Notes: generated by a model not told the origin, from the letters alone. Numbered from the stretch's first letter, positions 42,870 to 52,385 are shown. The stretch: DNA of 64,000 nucleotides from Paenibacillus sp. 32352 (GCF_002042965.1 NZ_MZNT01000002.1:186001-250000), one strand, 5' to 3'. Numbers and translations: made by a program.

Positions 42870-44438
42870 ATGAAAAAAACAGTTGGTCTTGTCATGGCTT
42901 CCGTATTGGCAGTCGGCTCCATAGCCGGCTGCTCCAGCGGGGCAGGGACGAAGGATGGAGACAAAGGAGGCGCTCCGGCAGCTTCTAAAGGTCCTTTGAA
43001 ATTTTCGATCTCATTTCCTACGACTGTAGGGGACGGTTACGGCCAAAAGCAGCCCGATTTAAGTAAAGAGAAATGGGTTCAGCGCTTAAACAAGTTGACG
43101 AATACCGAATTGGATGTTAGGTTAATTCAAAGGGAAAAGATGAGCGTCTTGTTCGCGGGCAACGATATTCCGGATGTGCTTGGAAGCTTGGATTTGCCTA
43201 CAGGTAAAGACATGGCGGGCTCTGTTGAAGCAGGCGTATTTCAGCCCTTGGATGACTTGATCAAGCAATACGCACCGACCCTTTATAAAAACGTTCCCAA
43301 AGCAGCCTGGGATTCCGTTACTTACAACGGCAAGATCTACGGGATTCCGGATTACTTGACGAATCCATCCCGCCGCGCGACTTATATTCGGACAGACTTG
43401 CTGGAGAAGACAGGATTGCCGGCTCCTAAGACAATCGATGATTTCTTGAACGTCATGCGTGCCTTTAAGAAACTCGGAGTTGAAAACCCTTACCAAATGC
43501 GTGAAAACTTCAAGTACGCGGATGTCGTCTTCGGAGCGTTCGACGTGCTTCCATACAAGGATCAGTTTGAACAGCAAGGTGATCAAGTCGTTCCGAAGTT
43601 CTTTGATGTAGAAAATATGCAAAAAGCTCTTCAAACCTTGAAAACCATGTATGATGAAGGCTTGATTCCGAAAGACTTTGCAACGATTTCCTCTACGGAC
43701 TACAGCAAAAACATCAACGCGGGTAAAGCGGGGATGTGGTCTGCTAACTTAAGCGGTGGATTGTCCGGCTTCAGAACGAATATTACCGCTGTGGATCCTA
43801 ATGCGAAAATCGACGTCATTCCTTCTCCGACAGGTCCGGAGGGCAAAGGCGGATACTTCTTGTACTCCCCGATGGTTCGTACGTTCTACATCAATAAGAA
43901 TGTAGATAAAGAGAAAGCTATCGGCATCATGAAATACTTCGAGTGGATGCAAACCGAAGAAGCAGCCAAATTCTTCAGCCTTGGTGTTGAAGGAGAGAAT
44001 TACACGGTTAAAGACGGCAAAATCTCGTACAAAGCTCCGGCGAACAAGGATGAGAAGGACGAAGAGGGCTGGCGTACAACGTTGTGGGTTGGACAAGATT
44101 CCACTTACAACAAGCTGCAATTGGAGCAGAACAAGGACGGTCAAGATACTTTGAAAGCGTTTGAAACCATCTTGTCCAAGGAAGGTCTTGGCGGTATCGG
44201 CTTCTATCCGGACTTGAAAGCCTTCTCCAAATATCCTGACTTAACTCCGCTTGGCGATACAGGTCCTAAATTGATCATTGACCATATGGTGAAAATGGTT
44301 TACGGTAAAGAACCTATCTCCGATTGGCCTAAGGTCATCGAAGAGTATAAGCAAAAAGGCGGAAACGATATTATTAAAGAAGCGACAGAGAGATACAATA
44401 AAAAAGACGGCGTTTCCATCTTCACCAATAAAAAATAG
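42870..44438 (+). CDS. Oligosaccharide-binding lipoprotein, LplA-like
   Basis: A 522-residue extracellular solute-binding lipoprotein with lipobox SIAGC (Cys21). It delivers the sugar to the two permeases encoded just upstream. Features of the LplA-like group are the long size, NDIPDVLGSLDLP near the N-lobe, YGIPDYLTNPSRRATYIRTD and the C-terminal IIKEATERYNKK. The frame is open upstream of 42870, but the signal peptide and a GGGAGAAGGGG site fix the ATG at 42870. A hairpin follows its stop and may lower expression of the regulator genes behind it. Confidence 0.93.
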   Translation: MKKTVGLVMASVLAVGSIAGCSSGAGTKDGDKGGAPAASKGPLKFSISFPTTVGDGYGQKQPDLSKEKWVQRLNKLTNTELDVRLIQREKMSVLFAGNDIPDVLGSLDLPTGKDMAGSVEAGVFQPLDDLIKQYAPTLYKNVPKAAWDSVTYNGKIYGIPDYLTNPSRRATYIRTDLLEKTGLPAPKTIDDFLNVMRAFKKLGVENPYQMRENFKYADVVFGAFDVLPYKDQFEQQGDQVVPKFFDVENMQKALQTLKTMYDEGLIPKDFATISSTDYSKNINAGKAGMWSANLSGGLSGFRTNITAVDPNAKIDVIPSPTGPEGKGGYFLYSPMVRTFYINKNVDKEKAIGIMKYFEWMQTEEAAKFFSLGVEGENYTVKDGKISYKAPANKDEKDEEGWRTTLWVGQDSTYNKLQLEQNKDGQDTLKAFETILSKEGLGGIGFYPDLKAFSKYPDLTPLGDTGPKLIIDHMVKMVYGKEPISDWPKVIEEYKQKGGNDIIKEATERYNKKDGVSIFTNKK

Positions 44439-44443
44439 TTATC

Positions 44444-44478
44444 AAGCATCTGCCCTAGCGATAGGGTGGATGCTTTTC
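44444..44478 (+). terminator. Intercistronic hairpin after the sugar-binding protein gene
   Basis: Stem AAGCATC/GATGCTT continued by CCCTA/TAGGG with a GCGA loop and a short TTTT tail. Such partial terminators between the binding-protein gene and the next gene usually keep the binding protein more abundant. Confidence 0.65.
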
Positions 44479-44505
44479 CCGTTTTACAAGGAGGGGGTTA
44501 ACAGC

Positions 44506-45525
44506 ATGCAGTTACTCATTGTAGATGACGAACCCATCAATCGTAAAGGATTAGCCCGTATGGCAGAGCAGTACCCGCTGCCCGCTTCCCATATTCATAC
44601 GGCGGCGAACGGCCAACAAGCGCTTGAAATCATCAAGACTCAGGTGCCCGACATTATTTTTACAGACATCCGCATGCCGAAGATGGATGGGCTGGAGCTG
44701 TGCAAACATCTTCACGAGCAGTACAGCCATATCCCCGTAGTGGTCATCTCGGGCTACTCGGATTTTGAATATGCGCAAAAATGCATGTCCTACGGCGTGA
44801 AGCATTATTTGCTGAAGCCCGTAACCAAATCGGATGTTATCGAAGTGCTGGATGCGCTGATCAAGTCGAAGGCCAAAAGCTTCGTATCCTTGACCAAATA
44901 TGAAGAGTGGATCGAAGAGGTTGAACAAGCCATCTGGATGCTGAACCTGACCGAGGTTAAGCAATTGACCGAGCAGTGGAAGCAGTACTGCCTGGAATCG
45001 GAGCTGAACGTTATCCAGCTGAAGGAACTGCTGGAGGAGTGCATCAATATGATTGTCAAACGGATGGCCCGCAAGTCTATGGTACTGACCGTTGAGAAGA
45101 GCGATTCACGCCCCCTTACGAGAGAGGATGCCCTGATAGCCTTCGAGAGTCAGCTCAAGCAATTGACAAGCGATCTGATGGTCAAACGAAGCGGCAATTT
45201 TAAAGATCCGATGAAGGAAGCGAAGGCTTATATCGACAACCACTTGTCTCAGGAGATTACATTGGAGGAAGTGGCGGAGATGGTTGGGCTTACGCCGACG
45301 TATTTCAGTTCCCTATTTAAGAAAATGACGAATGAAACCTTTGTGCAATACCGTATTAAAAAGCGGATCGAGCTTGCTCAGAAGCTGATGGCGGTTCCTC
45401 ATATGAAGATGAGCGACATAGCGGCGGAAGTAGGCTATGAGGATTATCCTCATTTTACAAAAATGTTCAAAAAAATGACAGGCTATTCGCCATCTGAATA
45501 CCGAAGTATTCTGGGGATTAAATAA
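44506..45525 (+). CDS. YesN-type response regulator with AraC output domain
   Basis: A 339-residue regulator. The receiver has acidic residues VDDEP, phospho-acceptor D54 (FTDIRMPKMDG), the Thr/Ser of VVISGYSDFEYA and Lys of LLKPV. The C-terminal AraC domain has ITLEEVAEMVGLTPTYFSSL, MSDIAAEVGYEDYPHFTKMF and the ending YSPSEYRS. It should activate the adjacent sugar importer when phosphorylated by the kinase encoded next, whose ATG overlaps its stop by one base. ATG 44506 is chosen for the AAGGAGGGGG site. Confidence 0.93.
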   Translation: MQLLIVDDEPINRKGLARMAEQYPLPASHIHTAANGQQALEIIKTQVPDIIFTDIRMPKMDGLELCKHLHEQYSHIPVVVISGYSDFEYAQKCMSYGVKHYLLKPVTKSDVIEVLDALIKSKAKSFVSLTKYEEWIEEVEQAIWMLNLTEVKQLTEQWKQYCLESELNVIQLKELLEECINMIVKRMARKSMVLTVEKSDSRPLTREDALIAFESQLKQLTSDLMVKRSGNFKDPMKEAKAYIDNHLSQEITLEEVAEMVGLTPTYFSSLFKKMTNETFVQYRIKKRIELAQKLMAVPHMKMSDIAAEVGYEDYPHFTKMFKKMTGYSPSEYRSILGIK

Positions 45526-47342
45526 TGAAAGGGAATTTATCTCGCAAGCTGTTCACTTACTTTCTTGTCGTCATTGTGGTTTCGTTGACCTCGGTAGGGG
45601 TGTTTACTTATACTCGTTCGTCGAACGAGCTAGATCAGCTCAGCAGCCGGCATATGTCTCAGATCGTCAACAATGCGATGTATCAGACGGATCTCTATTT
45701 GCAAAGTTATGACCGTTCTATGTCATCGCTGCTTTCCAACCAGGATGTGAAGCAGTTTCTGGACAAGCCGCCGCTGAACGGTTACGATTACTACAGCTTT
45801 TATTCATCGATTAAAGAATATGGAATAAAACCGATCTTTATTAGAAGCCCGGAGATCGTGAATATGTATATTATGAGCTACAACGGCAATTCCATCTTCA
45901 GCTTTAACGGCGGAGGGTCGGATCAGCCGCTCAGCTCGGCGGATGCCGCCAAACGCTTGGCCATGTTGAAGGAAAGGACGAAGGATAACGGCCAATTAAG
46001 CGCCTTGAATACGACGATACAGCCGGAAAGAAAAAATAGCGTCATTACGCTGGCGCGGAAAATTAGAGGGTTAAGCTCTCCGGCCTATAACGGTATCCTT
46101 GCCTTTGAGGTTCAAATAAGGGATTTGGCGGCCCTTTGGGGAGGAATTGATCTCGGTGAGGACGGATATTTCTTCATTCTGGATGAATCGGGCGAGATCG
46201 TCTATCACCCGCAGCGTGAGATGATCGGGACGCAGGTATCCCCCATGCTGAAGCAGCAGCTTGACCAATCGGATGCTCAAATGTTCGAAAGCTCGGATGG
46301 AAGCAAGAAGAGGATGTATGTAAGCCGCAACTCCGAATATTCAGGTTGGACCTTGGTCGCCACTATGCCGCTTGACGAGCTGAAGAAACCGATCGCCGGC
46401 ATCCGAACGACAACGATTTTGGTAGGTCTGAGTACACTTGTTGTGTCTATCTGGCTGTCGAACCGGTTCGGCCGTTCCATTACACGTCCGATACGCATTT
46501 TGAAAAATGGGATGAGACAGACGGAGAAAGGGAACTGGATGACGATTCCGGTTCGATCGAATGAACCTAAGGATGAAATCGAGGAGCTGACCTTCAGCTA
46601 TAATATGATGGTCAAGCGGCTCTCCGAGCTGGTCAAGCAGGTCTACGAGGCTGAGCTGCAAAATCGCGAAACGCAGCTGGAACGCCAGAAGGCGGAGTTC
46701 CAATCGCTGCAGATGCAGATTAATCCTCATTTCCTGTACAATACTTTGGAAACGATAGCTTGTTATGCAGCGTTAAAGGATTCGGACGAAATATCCGAGA
46801 TCGTCAAGGCCATGGCTTACATGCTCAGGTATTCCGTACAAACCAATCTGGAAGAAATTACGGTTGCTAATGAGCTGAAGCATGTATTGACCTATATGAC
46901 GATCCTGAAGCACCGGGTAGATGACGAATTTGAAATCGAAGCGGCGGTCCCTCCGAATTTACTGCTTCACAAAATGGTGCGCCTGACGCTCCAGCCGCTT
47001 GTAGAGAATGTATTTCAGCACGCGTTCCCGGATGGAGTAGAGCCTCATCATTATATACGAATTGATGCAGGTATTGAGTCAGACATCTTCTGGGTCAGCG
47101 TAGAAGACAATGGCGCGGGAATCCCGGAGGATAAGCTGGCGGAGCTGAACAATAAGCTCGAGACGTACCGGTTGACGGACACGGTAGGCAAAAGCGAGAA
47201 GATCACCAACGGAATCGGCATGATGAATGTGCATCGGCGGATTCAGATGGTGTTCGGTGAGGAATATGGTCTTCGTATAGAAAGCAAAATCAAAGAAGGA
47301 ACCAAAATCATTATGCGAATGCCGATTTCGAATCTGAAGTAG
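45525..47342 (+). CDS. YesM-type membrane sensor histidine kinase
   Basis: A 605-residue sensor. One membrane segment near residues 11-30, an extracellular Cache-like sensing domain of about 250 residues, a second segment (TTTILVGLSTLVVSIWL), HAMP linker with coiled coil (EAELQNRETQLERQKAEFQ), the His_kinase domain with H402 (QINPHFLYNTLE), and a GHKL ATPase with LQPLVENVFQHAF and VEDNGAGIP. It pairs with the preceding YesN-like regulator by position (1-nt overlap) and probably senses a plant polysaccharide fragment or the loaded binding protein. Confidence 0.93.
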   Translation: MKGNLSRKLFTYFLVVIVVSLTSVGVFTYTRSSNELDQLSSRHMSQIVNNAMYQTDLYLQSYDRSMSSLLSNQDVKQFLDKPPLNGYDYYSFYSSIKEYGIKPIFIRSPEIVNMYIMSYNGNSIFSFNGGGSDQPLSSADAAKRLAMLKERTKDNGQLSALNTTIQPERKNSVITLARKIRGLSSPAYNGILAFEVQIRDLAALWGGIDLGEDGYFFILDESGEIVYHPQREMIGTQVSPMLKQQLDQSDAQMFESSDGSKKRMYVSRNSEYSGWTLVATMPLDELKKPIAGIRTTTILVGLSTLVVSIWLSNRFGRSITRPIRILKNGMRQTEKGNWMTIPVRSNEPKDEIEELTFSYNMMVKRLSELVKQVYEAELQNRETQLERQKAEFQSLQMQINPHFLYNTLETIACYAALKDSDEISEIVKAMAYMLRYSVQTNLEEITVANELKHVLTYMTILKHRVDDEFEIEAAVPPNLLLHKMVRLTLQPLVENVFQHAFPDGVEPHHYIRIDAGIESDIFWVSVEDNGAGIPEDKLAELNNKLETYRLTDTVGKSEKITNGIGMMNVHRRIQMVFGEEYGLRIESKIKEGTKIIMRMPISNLK

Positions 47343-47349
47343 GCCAAGA

Positions 47350-47400
47350 AGCGCTCAGGCGGGCTGGGAATGAGGACCACCCCGTCATGAGCGTTTGTTG
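47350..47400 (+). terminator. Probable terminator of the sugar-transport/two-component operon
   Basis: GCGCTCA (47351-47357) pairs with TGAGCGT (47388-47394); the inner part also pairs as GGGCTGG with CCACCCC. A T/G-rich tail follows. Confidence 0.5.
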
Positions 47401-47478
47401 TTTCAAGGTTTACAACAGACTCATTTTTCGTTACGATGAGTGAATAACTTCTATTATTCTCAAGGAGCGATTCCAGGT

Positions 47479-49878
47479 TTGAAGACTCTTGTCATTGCGG
47501 AGAAGCCGGACATGGGCCGGAATATTGCCGCCGCAATAGATTCCAAAGCAAAAAATCACCGTACTTACATTGAAGGTGAGCAATATATTATTACATGGGC
47601 CATAGGCCATCTGATCGGGCTTGCAGAGCCTGACGCCTATGACGACAGGTACAAGAAATGGAACTTCAATGACTTGCCGATCATACCGGATCAGTTCAAG
47701 CTCGTTCCCAATTATAAGACGAAGGACCAGCTGAAGGTGATTGCAGAGCTCGCGAAGCGATGCAGCCATCTGGTAAACGCCTGTGATGCCGGGCGAGAGG
47801 GGCAGCATATCTTCTCCTTAATTCAACGGCATTTGAAGCTGAAGCACCCGGTCAAGCGGCTGTGGATTTCGGATTTGACTCCGGAAACGATTCGCAAAGG
47901 CTTTGCGGAGCTGAGGGACGGCTCGGAATATGAGAACTTGACGAAGGCGGCAAGAGCAAGAAGCGAGGCGGACTGGCTGATCGGAATGAACGGCTCGCGC
48001 GCTTTTACGACCAAGCATAACGAGCTGCTGTCCGTCGGGCGGGTGCAGACACCGGTGCTCGCTATTTTGTATGACCGGCAAAAAGAAATCGAGGCGTTCC
48101 AGTCCAGCAAGTTTTATGAGGTGGAGGCGCAGTTCAAGCAAGGGGATACCGAGTATAAAGGCTTGTGGCAAGGGGATCGTATAACCGACCCAGAGAAAGC
48201 CAATGCCCTGGTTGCGAAGCTTAAAGGCAAGCCGGGAAGGATCGCAAGCTACGAGGTAAAGGATACGAAGGAGTATCCTTTCAAGCTGTATGATTTGACT
48301 CTGCTGCAGCGTGAAGCGAATGCGAAATACGGCTATTCCGCGAAGAAGACGCTGGATTTGGCTCAAGCGCTGTATGAGAAGCATAAGGTCATCAGCTACC
48401 CCAGGACAAATTCCAACTATGTGACGGAGCAAAATATCGGCGAGATGCACCGGTCGCTGGAGCAGCTGAGGGGAACCGGATATGGCCACTTGGTTGCGAA
48501 TGCGGATAAAAGCAGAGTGCATAAAAACAATAAGGCGGTGTGCAATCCGGCTAAGGTGGAGGATCACCATGCGATACTGCCTACGCATAAAAAAGCCAGC
48601 GGATTATCCAGCGATGAGCAGAATGTGTATGATTTGGTTGTCCGCCGGTTTTTATCGCATTTTTACCCGCCTGCCGAGTACAAGATGCATACGGTCATGA
48701 CGGAAGTCGAGCAGGAGATGTTCAAGAGCACCATCAAGCAGCTTCTTGCCGAAGGCTGGAAGGTGATCTATGCGGATCAGAAGAAGGACAAGCCCAAATC
48801 GCGAGGAAAAGCCGATAAATCCGAAGAGGAGGAGCCGGAGGAGGAAATCAGCACGCCTTTCTCGCTTCAGCCGGAGCTTCCGGTCAAATGCGCGAAAATA
48901 GCGGCTAAGGAAAAAGAAACCCAGCCTCCGAAGGCCTACACGGAAGGAACGCTGCTCAAAGCGATGGAGGGAGCGGGCAAGCAGATTGAGGACGAGGAGC
49001 TCCGCGATGCCATGAAGGACTCGGGACTGGGGACTCCTGCCACCCGGGCATCCGTCATCGAGCGGCTCAAGCAAGTAGGTTATATCGTCATGCAGGGCAA
49101 GCGCATCGTCATTACGCAGAAAGGGCGCACAGCGATCGAGCTCGTCCGCGGAGCGGGCGTCGATCTTCTGACCTCGCCCGAAATGACAGGCCATTGGGAG
49201 CGCCGCCTCAATGAGATCGCCCGCGGATTGGCCTCGGACGAAGCGTTCATGGCCAATGTCAAGAAATTCACGAACCTGATCGTCGATAAGGTTCGCGTCC
49301 AGTCGAAGGCAGCGAAGCAGGCCTTCGAGGGCGATGCCCCGTCCGCAGGCGCAGCCAAGCGGACGCGCAAGCGCGCAGCCGCGGGCGAGGCCACAGGCGG
49401 CAGCGCTGCCGCAGCGCCGGCGGCGAAGCGCACCCGCGCCAAGCGCAGCGGCGACGCCGCGGGCAAGGCGCCCGCCGGCGGGACGCGCTCGCGCCGCAGC
49501 GCGGAGCCTGCCGCGGCGGAGCCGATGCTTGCCGCAGCCAGCGCAAGCGTGCCCGCCCATGCAGGCGGCACGCCGGCCGCAGCGGCTGCGACGGCATTGC
49601 CGGGCATAGCCGCATGCCCGAGACCCGGCTGCCGCGGGCGCATCATCATGGGCAAGCGCGGCTATGGCTGCAGCGAGTACAAATCCGGATGCGGATTTGT
49701 GATCTGGAAGAACAGCTTCGGCGCCGAATTAACGGAGACGGCCGTCCGTTTCCTGGTGGAAAAAGGACGAACCGCCCGAATGACCTGGACCGACGAGTCA
49801 GGGAATCCCGTGGAAGGGCGGATGGTGCTGACGGACAGAAGCACAGGCAAGCTCTCCGTAGAGCCCGTCACCGGATAA
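47479..49878 (+). CDS. topB: DNA topoisomerase III-like type IA topoisomerase (second copy)
   Basis: A 799-residue type IA topoisomerase. Toprim pieces are VIAEKPDMGRN and CDAGREGQ (102-109); the active-site Tyr is in VISYPRTNSNYV; LLSVGRVQTPVLAI is the gate motif. After the catalytic core comes a low-complexity Ala/Arg/Lys/Pro/Gly tail (about 49300-49600) and a single topo zinc ribbon (CPRPGCRGRIIMGKRGYGC...CGFVIW). TTG 47479 is chosen because the protein then begins at the conserved first strand and AAGGAG is upstream at 11 nt; GTG 47440 would add 13 unconserved residues. It differs clearly from the copy at 20659. Confidence 0.9.
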   Translation: MKTLVIAEKPDMGRNIAAAIDSKAKNHRTYIEGEQYIITWAIGHLIGLAEPDAYDDRYKKWNFNDLPIIPDQFKLVPNYKTKDQLKVIAELAKRCSHLVNACDAGREGQHIFSLIQRHLKLKHPVKRLWISDLTPETIRKGFAELRDGSEYENLTKAARARSEADWLIGMNGSRAFTTKHNELLSVGRVQTPVLAILYDRQKEIEAFQSSKFYEVEAQFKQGDTEYKGLWQGDRITDPEKANALVAKLKGKPGRIASYEVKDTKEYPFKLYDLTLLQREANAKYGYSAKKTLDLAQALYEKHKVISYPRTNSNYVTEQNIGEMHRSLEQLRGTGYGHLVANADKSRVHKNNKAVCNPAKVEDHHAILPTHKKASGLSSDEQNVYDLVVRRFLSHFYPPAEYKMHTVMTEVEQEMFKSTIKQLLAEGWKVIYADQKKDKPKSRGKADKSEEEEPEEEISTPFSLQPELPVKCAKIAAKEKETQPPKAYTEGTLLKAMEGAGKQIEDEELRDAMKDSGLGTPATRASVIERLKQVGYIVMQGKRIVITQKGRTAIELVRGAGVDLLTSPEMTGHWERRLNEIARGLASDEAFMANVKKFTNLIVDKVRVQSKAAKQAFEGDAPSAGAAKRTRKRAAAGEATGGSAAAAPAAKRTRAKRSGDAAGKAPAGGTRSRRSAEPAAAEPMLAAASASVPAHAGGTPAAAAATALPGIAACPRPGCRGRIIMGKRGYGCSEYKSGCGFVIWKNSFGAELTETAVRFLVEKGRTARMTWTDESGNPVEGRMVLTDRSTGKLSVEPVTG

Positions 49879-49916
49879 TCCAATCTATCACATTGAACTT
49901 ATTCATAATCATATCG

Positions 49917-49957
49917 AACAGCCCCTCAACCAAACATCGGAGGGGCCGTTCTTTTTT
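49917..49957. terminator. Terminator between topoisomerase and hemolysin-III genes
   Basis: Stem GCCCCTC/GAGGGGC (49921-49927 with 49940-49946) extended by AAC/GTT pairs, with a T-run on the plus strand. The genes converge here, so it may work both ways. Confidence 0.8.
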
Positions 49958-49964
49958 ATTTGCA

Positions 49965-50609
49965 TTAGTCTGCCAGCAAAGGCAGTACATAAGCATAAAC
50001 GGCTACGAAGTGACATAGGCTTCCGCCAGATACGAAGATATGCCAGATGGCGTGATGGTACCGGATCCCCCGCCAAAAATAAAAGATGCTGCCTATGCTG
50101 TACAGCAGAATCCCCCCGATAAGCCATAGCATTCCTTCTTGAGACAGCACCTGCTGAAGAGGGCGTAAGATGAACACGCTGAGCCAAGCCATGACCAGAT
50201 ACTGGCCTATGGAGAAGGTCATATAACGGCCCGGATACACCAGCTTCAAGGTGATCCCGAGACAGGTCAAGCCCCATATGAGGATAAGCATGCACAGTCC
50301 CAAAGGACTATGGCGCAATACAAGAAGGAACGGTGTATAGGTCCCAGCAATAAGCAAATAGATTGCGGCATGATCGAGCGCTTCATATTTTGCGATTGCT
50401 TGCTCCTGGGTGGCGCTGTGCAGCAGAGTGGAGCAAACGTACAATATGACAAGCGATGCCCCGAACACCGCGCTTCCAAGTAAATGAACCATGCTCCCGC
50501 TTTTTAGCGATTGCACCAGCAGCAAGACAAACGCTGCCGAACTCAAAACAGCGGCCAATCCGTGGCTGATGGCGTTTGCCTTTTCTTCTTTCCATGACGT
50601 TGCTTCCAT
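49965..50609 (-). CDS. Hemolysin III/PAQR-family membrane protein
   Basis: A 214-residue protein with seven predicted membrane segments. Family residues include NAISHGLAAV near the start, ALDHAAIYLLIAGTYTPFLL and the final GGSLCHFVAVY, which carry the conserved His residues thought to bind zinc. Family members are called hemolysin III or YqfA; a real hemolytic role is doubtful, and lipid or membrane homeostasis is the usual view. ATG 50609 is preferred: GGGAG directly abuts the in-frame GTG 50621, while the ATG is at good distance. Confidence 0.92.
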   Translation of the reverse strand: MEATSWKEEKANAISHGLAAVLSSAAFVLLLVQSLKSGSMVHLLGSAVFGASLVILYVCSTLLHSATQEQAIAKYEALDHAAIYLLIAGTYTPFLLVLRHSPLGLCMLILIWGLTCLGITLKLVYPGRYMTFSIGQYLVMAWLSVFILRPLQQVLSQEGMLWLIGGILLYSIGSIFYFWRGIRYHHAIWHIFVSGGSLCHFVAVYAYVLPLLAD

Positions 50610-50707
50610 TCCGGTTACCACTCCCGTTGCTTCTCAAAAATAGGCTGCATTCAGCCTATCCTATCGTTCCCAGGAATGCTAAATTTTAAGCTGCCGGAAT
50701 GAAAATA

Positions 50708-52060
50708 TCAATCATTTTCCTGAGCCGCTCCTCCCACCGTAACAAAACAAGGAACGTGAGAAAGGTTTCCTTTTTTGGCCGGGAACAGCCACAGCTGGGG
50801 CGTATCCTGAATAGCAGGGATGGACAGCTGAAACAAGCCTTTCGGGAAATTGGAGCTGTGCAGCCACAAATGATTGCCGTCGACCTCCTTCACGGATACC
50901 TGAATATCGTTCGCAGGCTGGCCGTGGACATAAACTACATAGGGACCGGCAGACGCTGCAGACTTCTCATCGATTCGTTTGGTAAATCGGACCAGAACCA
51001 GCTCCTGCCCGCTCCTCCCGGCGCTGACGGCCTTAGGAGGCTCATCGTACATGTACTTGCCCAAATGGTATTCATAGGCGGTCCATGAAGCGTAGCCGAG
51101 CTTGGCAGCCGTTTCGGCAAACTTCCACAGCCATTCCCGGCTGCGCCTCATATTTTTCAACGAACCGATGTCGGTTTGAATACCTAGTGGTAAACTCGGA
51201 AATTGGGCTCGTATTCGGGAGGTGAAGGGCTCATAACGTTGAATATAGTCCGCCGGCAGCATCCATCGCATCCAATCAGGCCAATGCGTCTGAATGAAGT
51301 GGACATCAGGCCTTACGTAAGCAATCATCGAGTTAGCATCGATCCCTTGATATTCCCTGAGCTTTTGCACTGAATCTGGCCCCGCATCGATCCCGAGTGA
51401 CCAGGTGGCGATCCGTATATCGGGTCTCGACTCTCTAACTCCATGCGTTCCGTTGATGAGCTCGAATAAAAAGTGGTTCACCGCATGGACTCGGAACTCG
51501 ACCCATTGGCGGTACAGGATCGGATTTTTTTTATAGTAAAGGGGTGAGGAGGCGTATTTAAAATCCGGAATATCCGAGCCGTATTGCTGCTTGAAAGCGG
51601 CGCGCGCATAAGGGCCGACATCGCCGTATACGCCGCTGGATAACCCGTTCCATTCGGGAAAATAAGGCTCCGCTATCTCCAAGCCGTCAAAGGGATAGGT
51701 ACGGACCAGCCGGGCCAGCGCTTGTTTTTTCCAGGCCACATAGCGGTAGCTGAAGGGAGAGAGACGGTAATACCCATCGTTGACCGGCTTTAATAAGGTC
51801 ATCTGCCATTCCGGCCAATCGTTGGGCAAATGTGCCGTCGTATAGGTTCCGTTCCCCAGAACCGTTGCCCATACGGCAAAGCCTCGGTCGCGCAGCTTCT
51901 TGAGCAGCTGATCATTCACTTGGGTCTCGTCGGTCACGAAATAACGGACAACCCTGTAGCCTGCGATCCATAGCTCATCGGCAATGCTTTGCGGCGACCG
52001 ATCCCGGTAATAGGGGAAGGTTGGATCAACCTGGATGGAAGGACCCAGCATGTTTTTCAT
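50708..52060 (-). CDS. Unrecognised protein, probably a TIM-barrel glycoside-hydrolase-like fold
   Basis: A 450-residue protein with no clear signal peptide. The sequence has alternating strand/helix units typical of a TIM barrel, with conserved-looking acidic and aromatic ends of strands: VVRYFVTDETQVND, GFAVWATVLGNGTY, FDGLEIAEPYFPEWNG, IRIATWSLGIDAG, DVHFIQTHWPDWMRW and SWTAYEYHLG. The Glu residues of LEIAEPYF and AYEYH could be catalytic, by analogy with retaining glycosidases. A small beta domain ends the chain (YVVYVHGQPANDIQVSVKEV). I cannot name a family. AAGGTGG lies 7 nt before the ATG. Confidence 0.75.
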   Translation of the reverse strand: MKNMLGPSIQVDPTFPYYRDRSPQSIADELWIAGYRVVRYFVTDETQVNDQLLKKLRDRGFAVWATVLGNGTYTTAHLPNDWPEWQMTLLKPVNDGYYRLSPFSYRYVAWKKQALARLVRTYPFDGLEIAEPYFPEWNGLSSGVYGDVGPYARAAFKQQYGSDIPDFKYASSPLYYKKNPILYRQWVEFRVHAVNHFLFELINGTHGVRESRPDIRIATWSLGIDAGPDSVQKLREYQGIDANSMIAYVRPDVHFIQTHWPDWMRWMLPADYIQRYEPFTSRIRAQFPSLPLGIQTDIGSLKNMRRSREWLWKFAETAAKLGYASWTAYEYHLGKYMYDEPPKAVSAGRSGQELVLVRFTKRIDEKSAASAGPYVVYVHGQPANDIQVSVKEVDGNHLWLHSSNFPKGLFQLSIPAIQDTPQLWLFPAKKGNLSHVPCFVTVGGAAQEND

Positions 52061-52232
52061 TATGGAACCACCTTTCCTGCGAAGCTGACGGTCTTTGACA
52101 AACGATATAAGCTCTTACAGCTGCATATGTTTAAGAATACCAAATTAGTCGGCCGATAGGGCAGTTTCAAAACCCTTAGTCCGTTTGGTTTATAATAGAT
52201 GAATACATTTTATGGCTATTACTAGATAGACG

Positions 52233-52385
52233 ATGCATAAAAACGTTTGTTATTATGAGGGGAAATGGAAGCTGCTGCATGAATCGGAGAAAAGAGAGCT
52301 GGCTGTCATCTCAGGAATTTTATATTTGATCTCTGATGTCCAGTCTTGGCTTAAGTATCAAAAGGGTTCGTACAAAGGATGGTAA
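52233..52385 (+). CDS. Candidate small protein of 50 residues upstream of the zinc genes
   Basis: The frame reads MHKNVCYYEGKWKLLHESEK, then a helical segment RELAVISGILYLISDVQSWL and a basic end. Codon choice looks protein-like and length is intact, but there is no good ribosome site before ATG 52233, so expression is uncertain. It is the only coding-like piece in the 437-nt gap 52061-52497; the rest of that gap holds the Zur-type site and promoter. I do not recognise a family. Confidence 0.4.
   Translation: MHKNVCYYEGKWKLLHESEKRELAVISGILYLISDVQSWLKYQKGSYKGW

Noticed and set aside
48652-49560. Long minus-strand frame (302 residues) opposite the second topoisomerase gene
   Set aside because: It is a by-product of the GC-rich coding strand: Arg/Ala-rich, no motif, no ribosome site, and fully inside a well supported gene.
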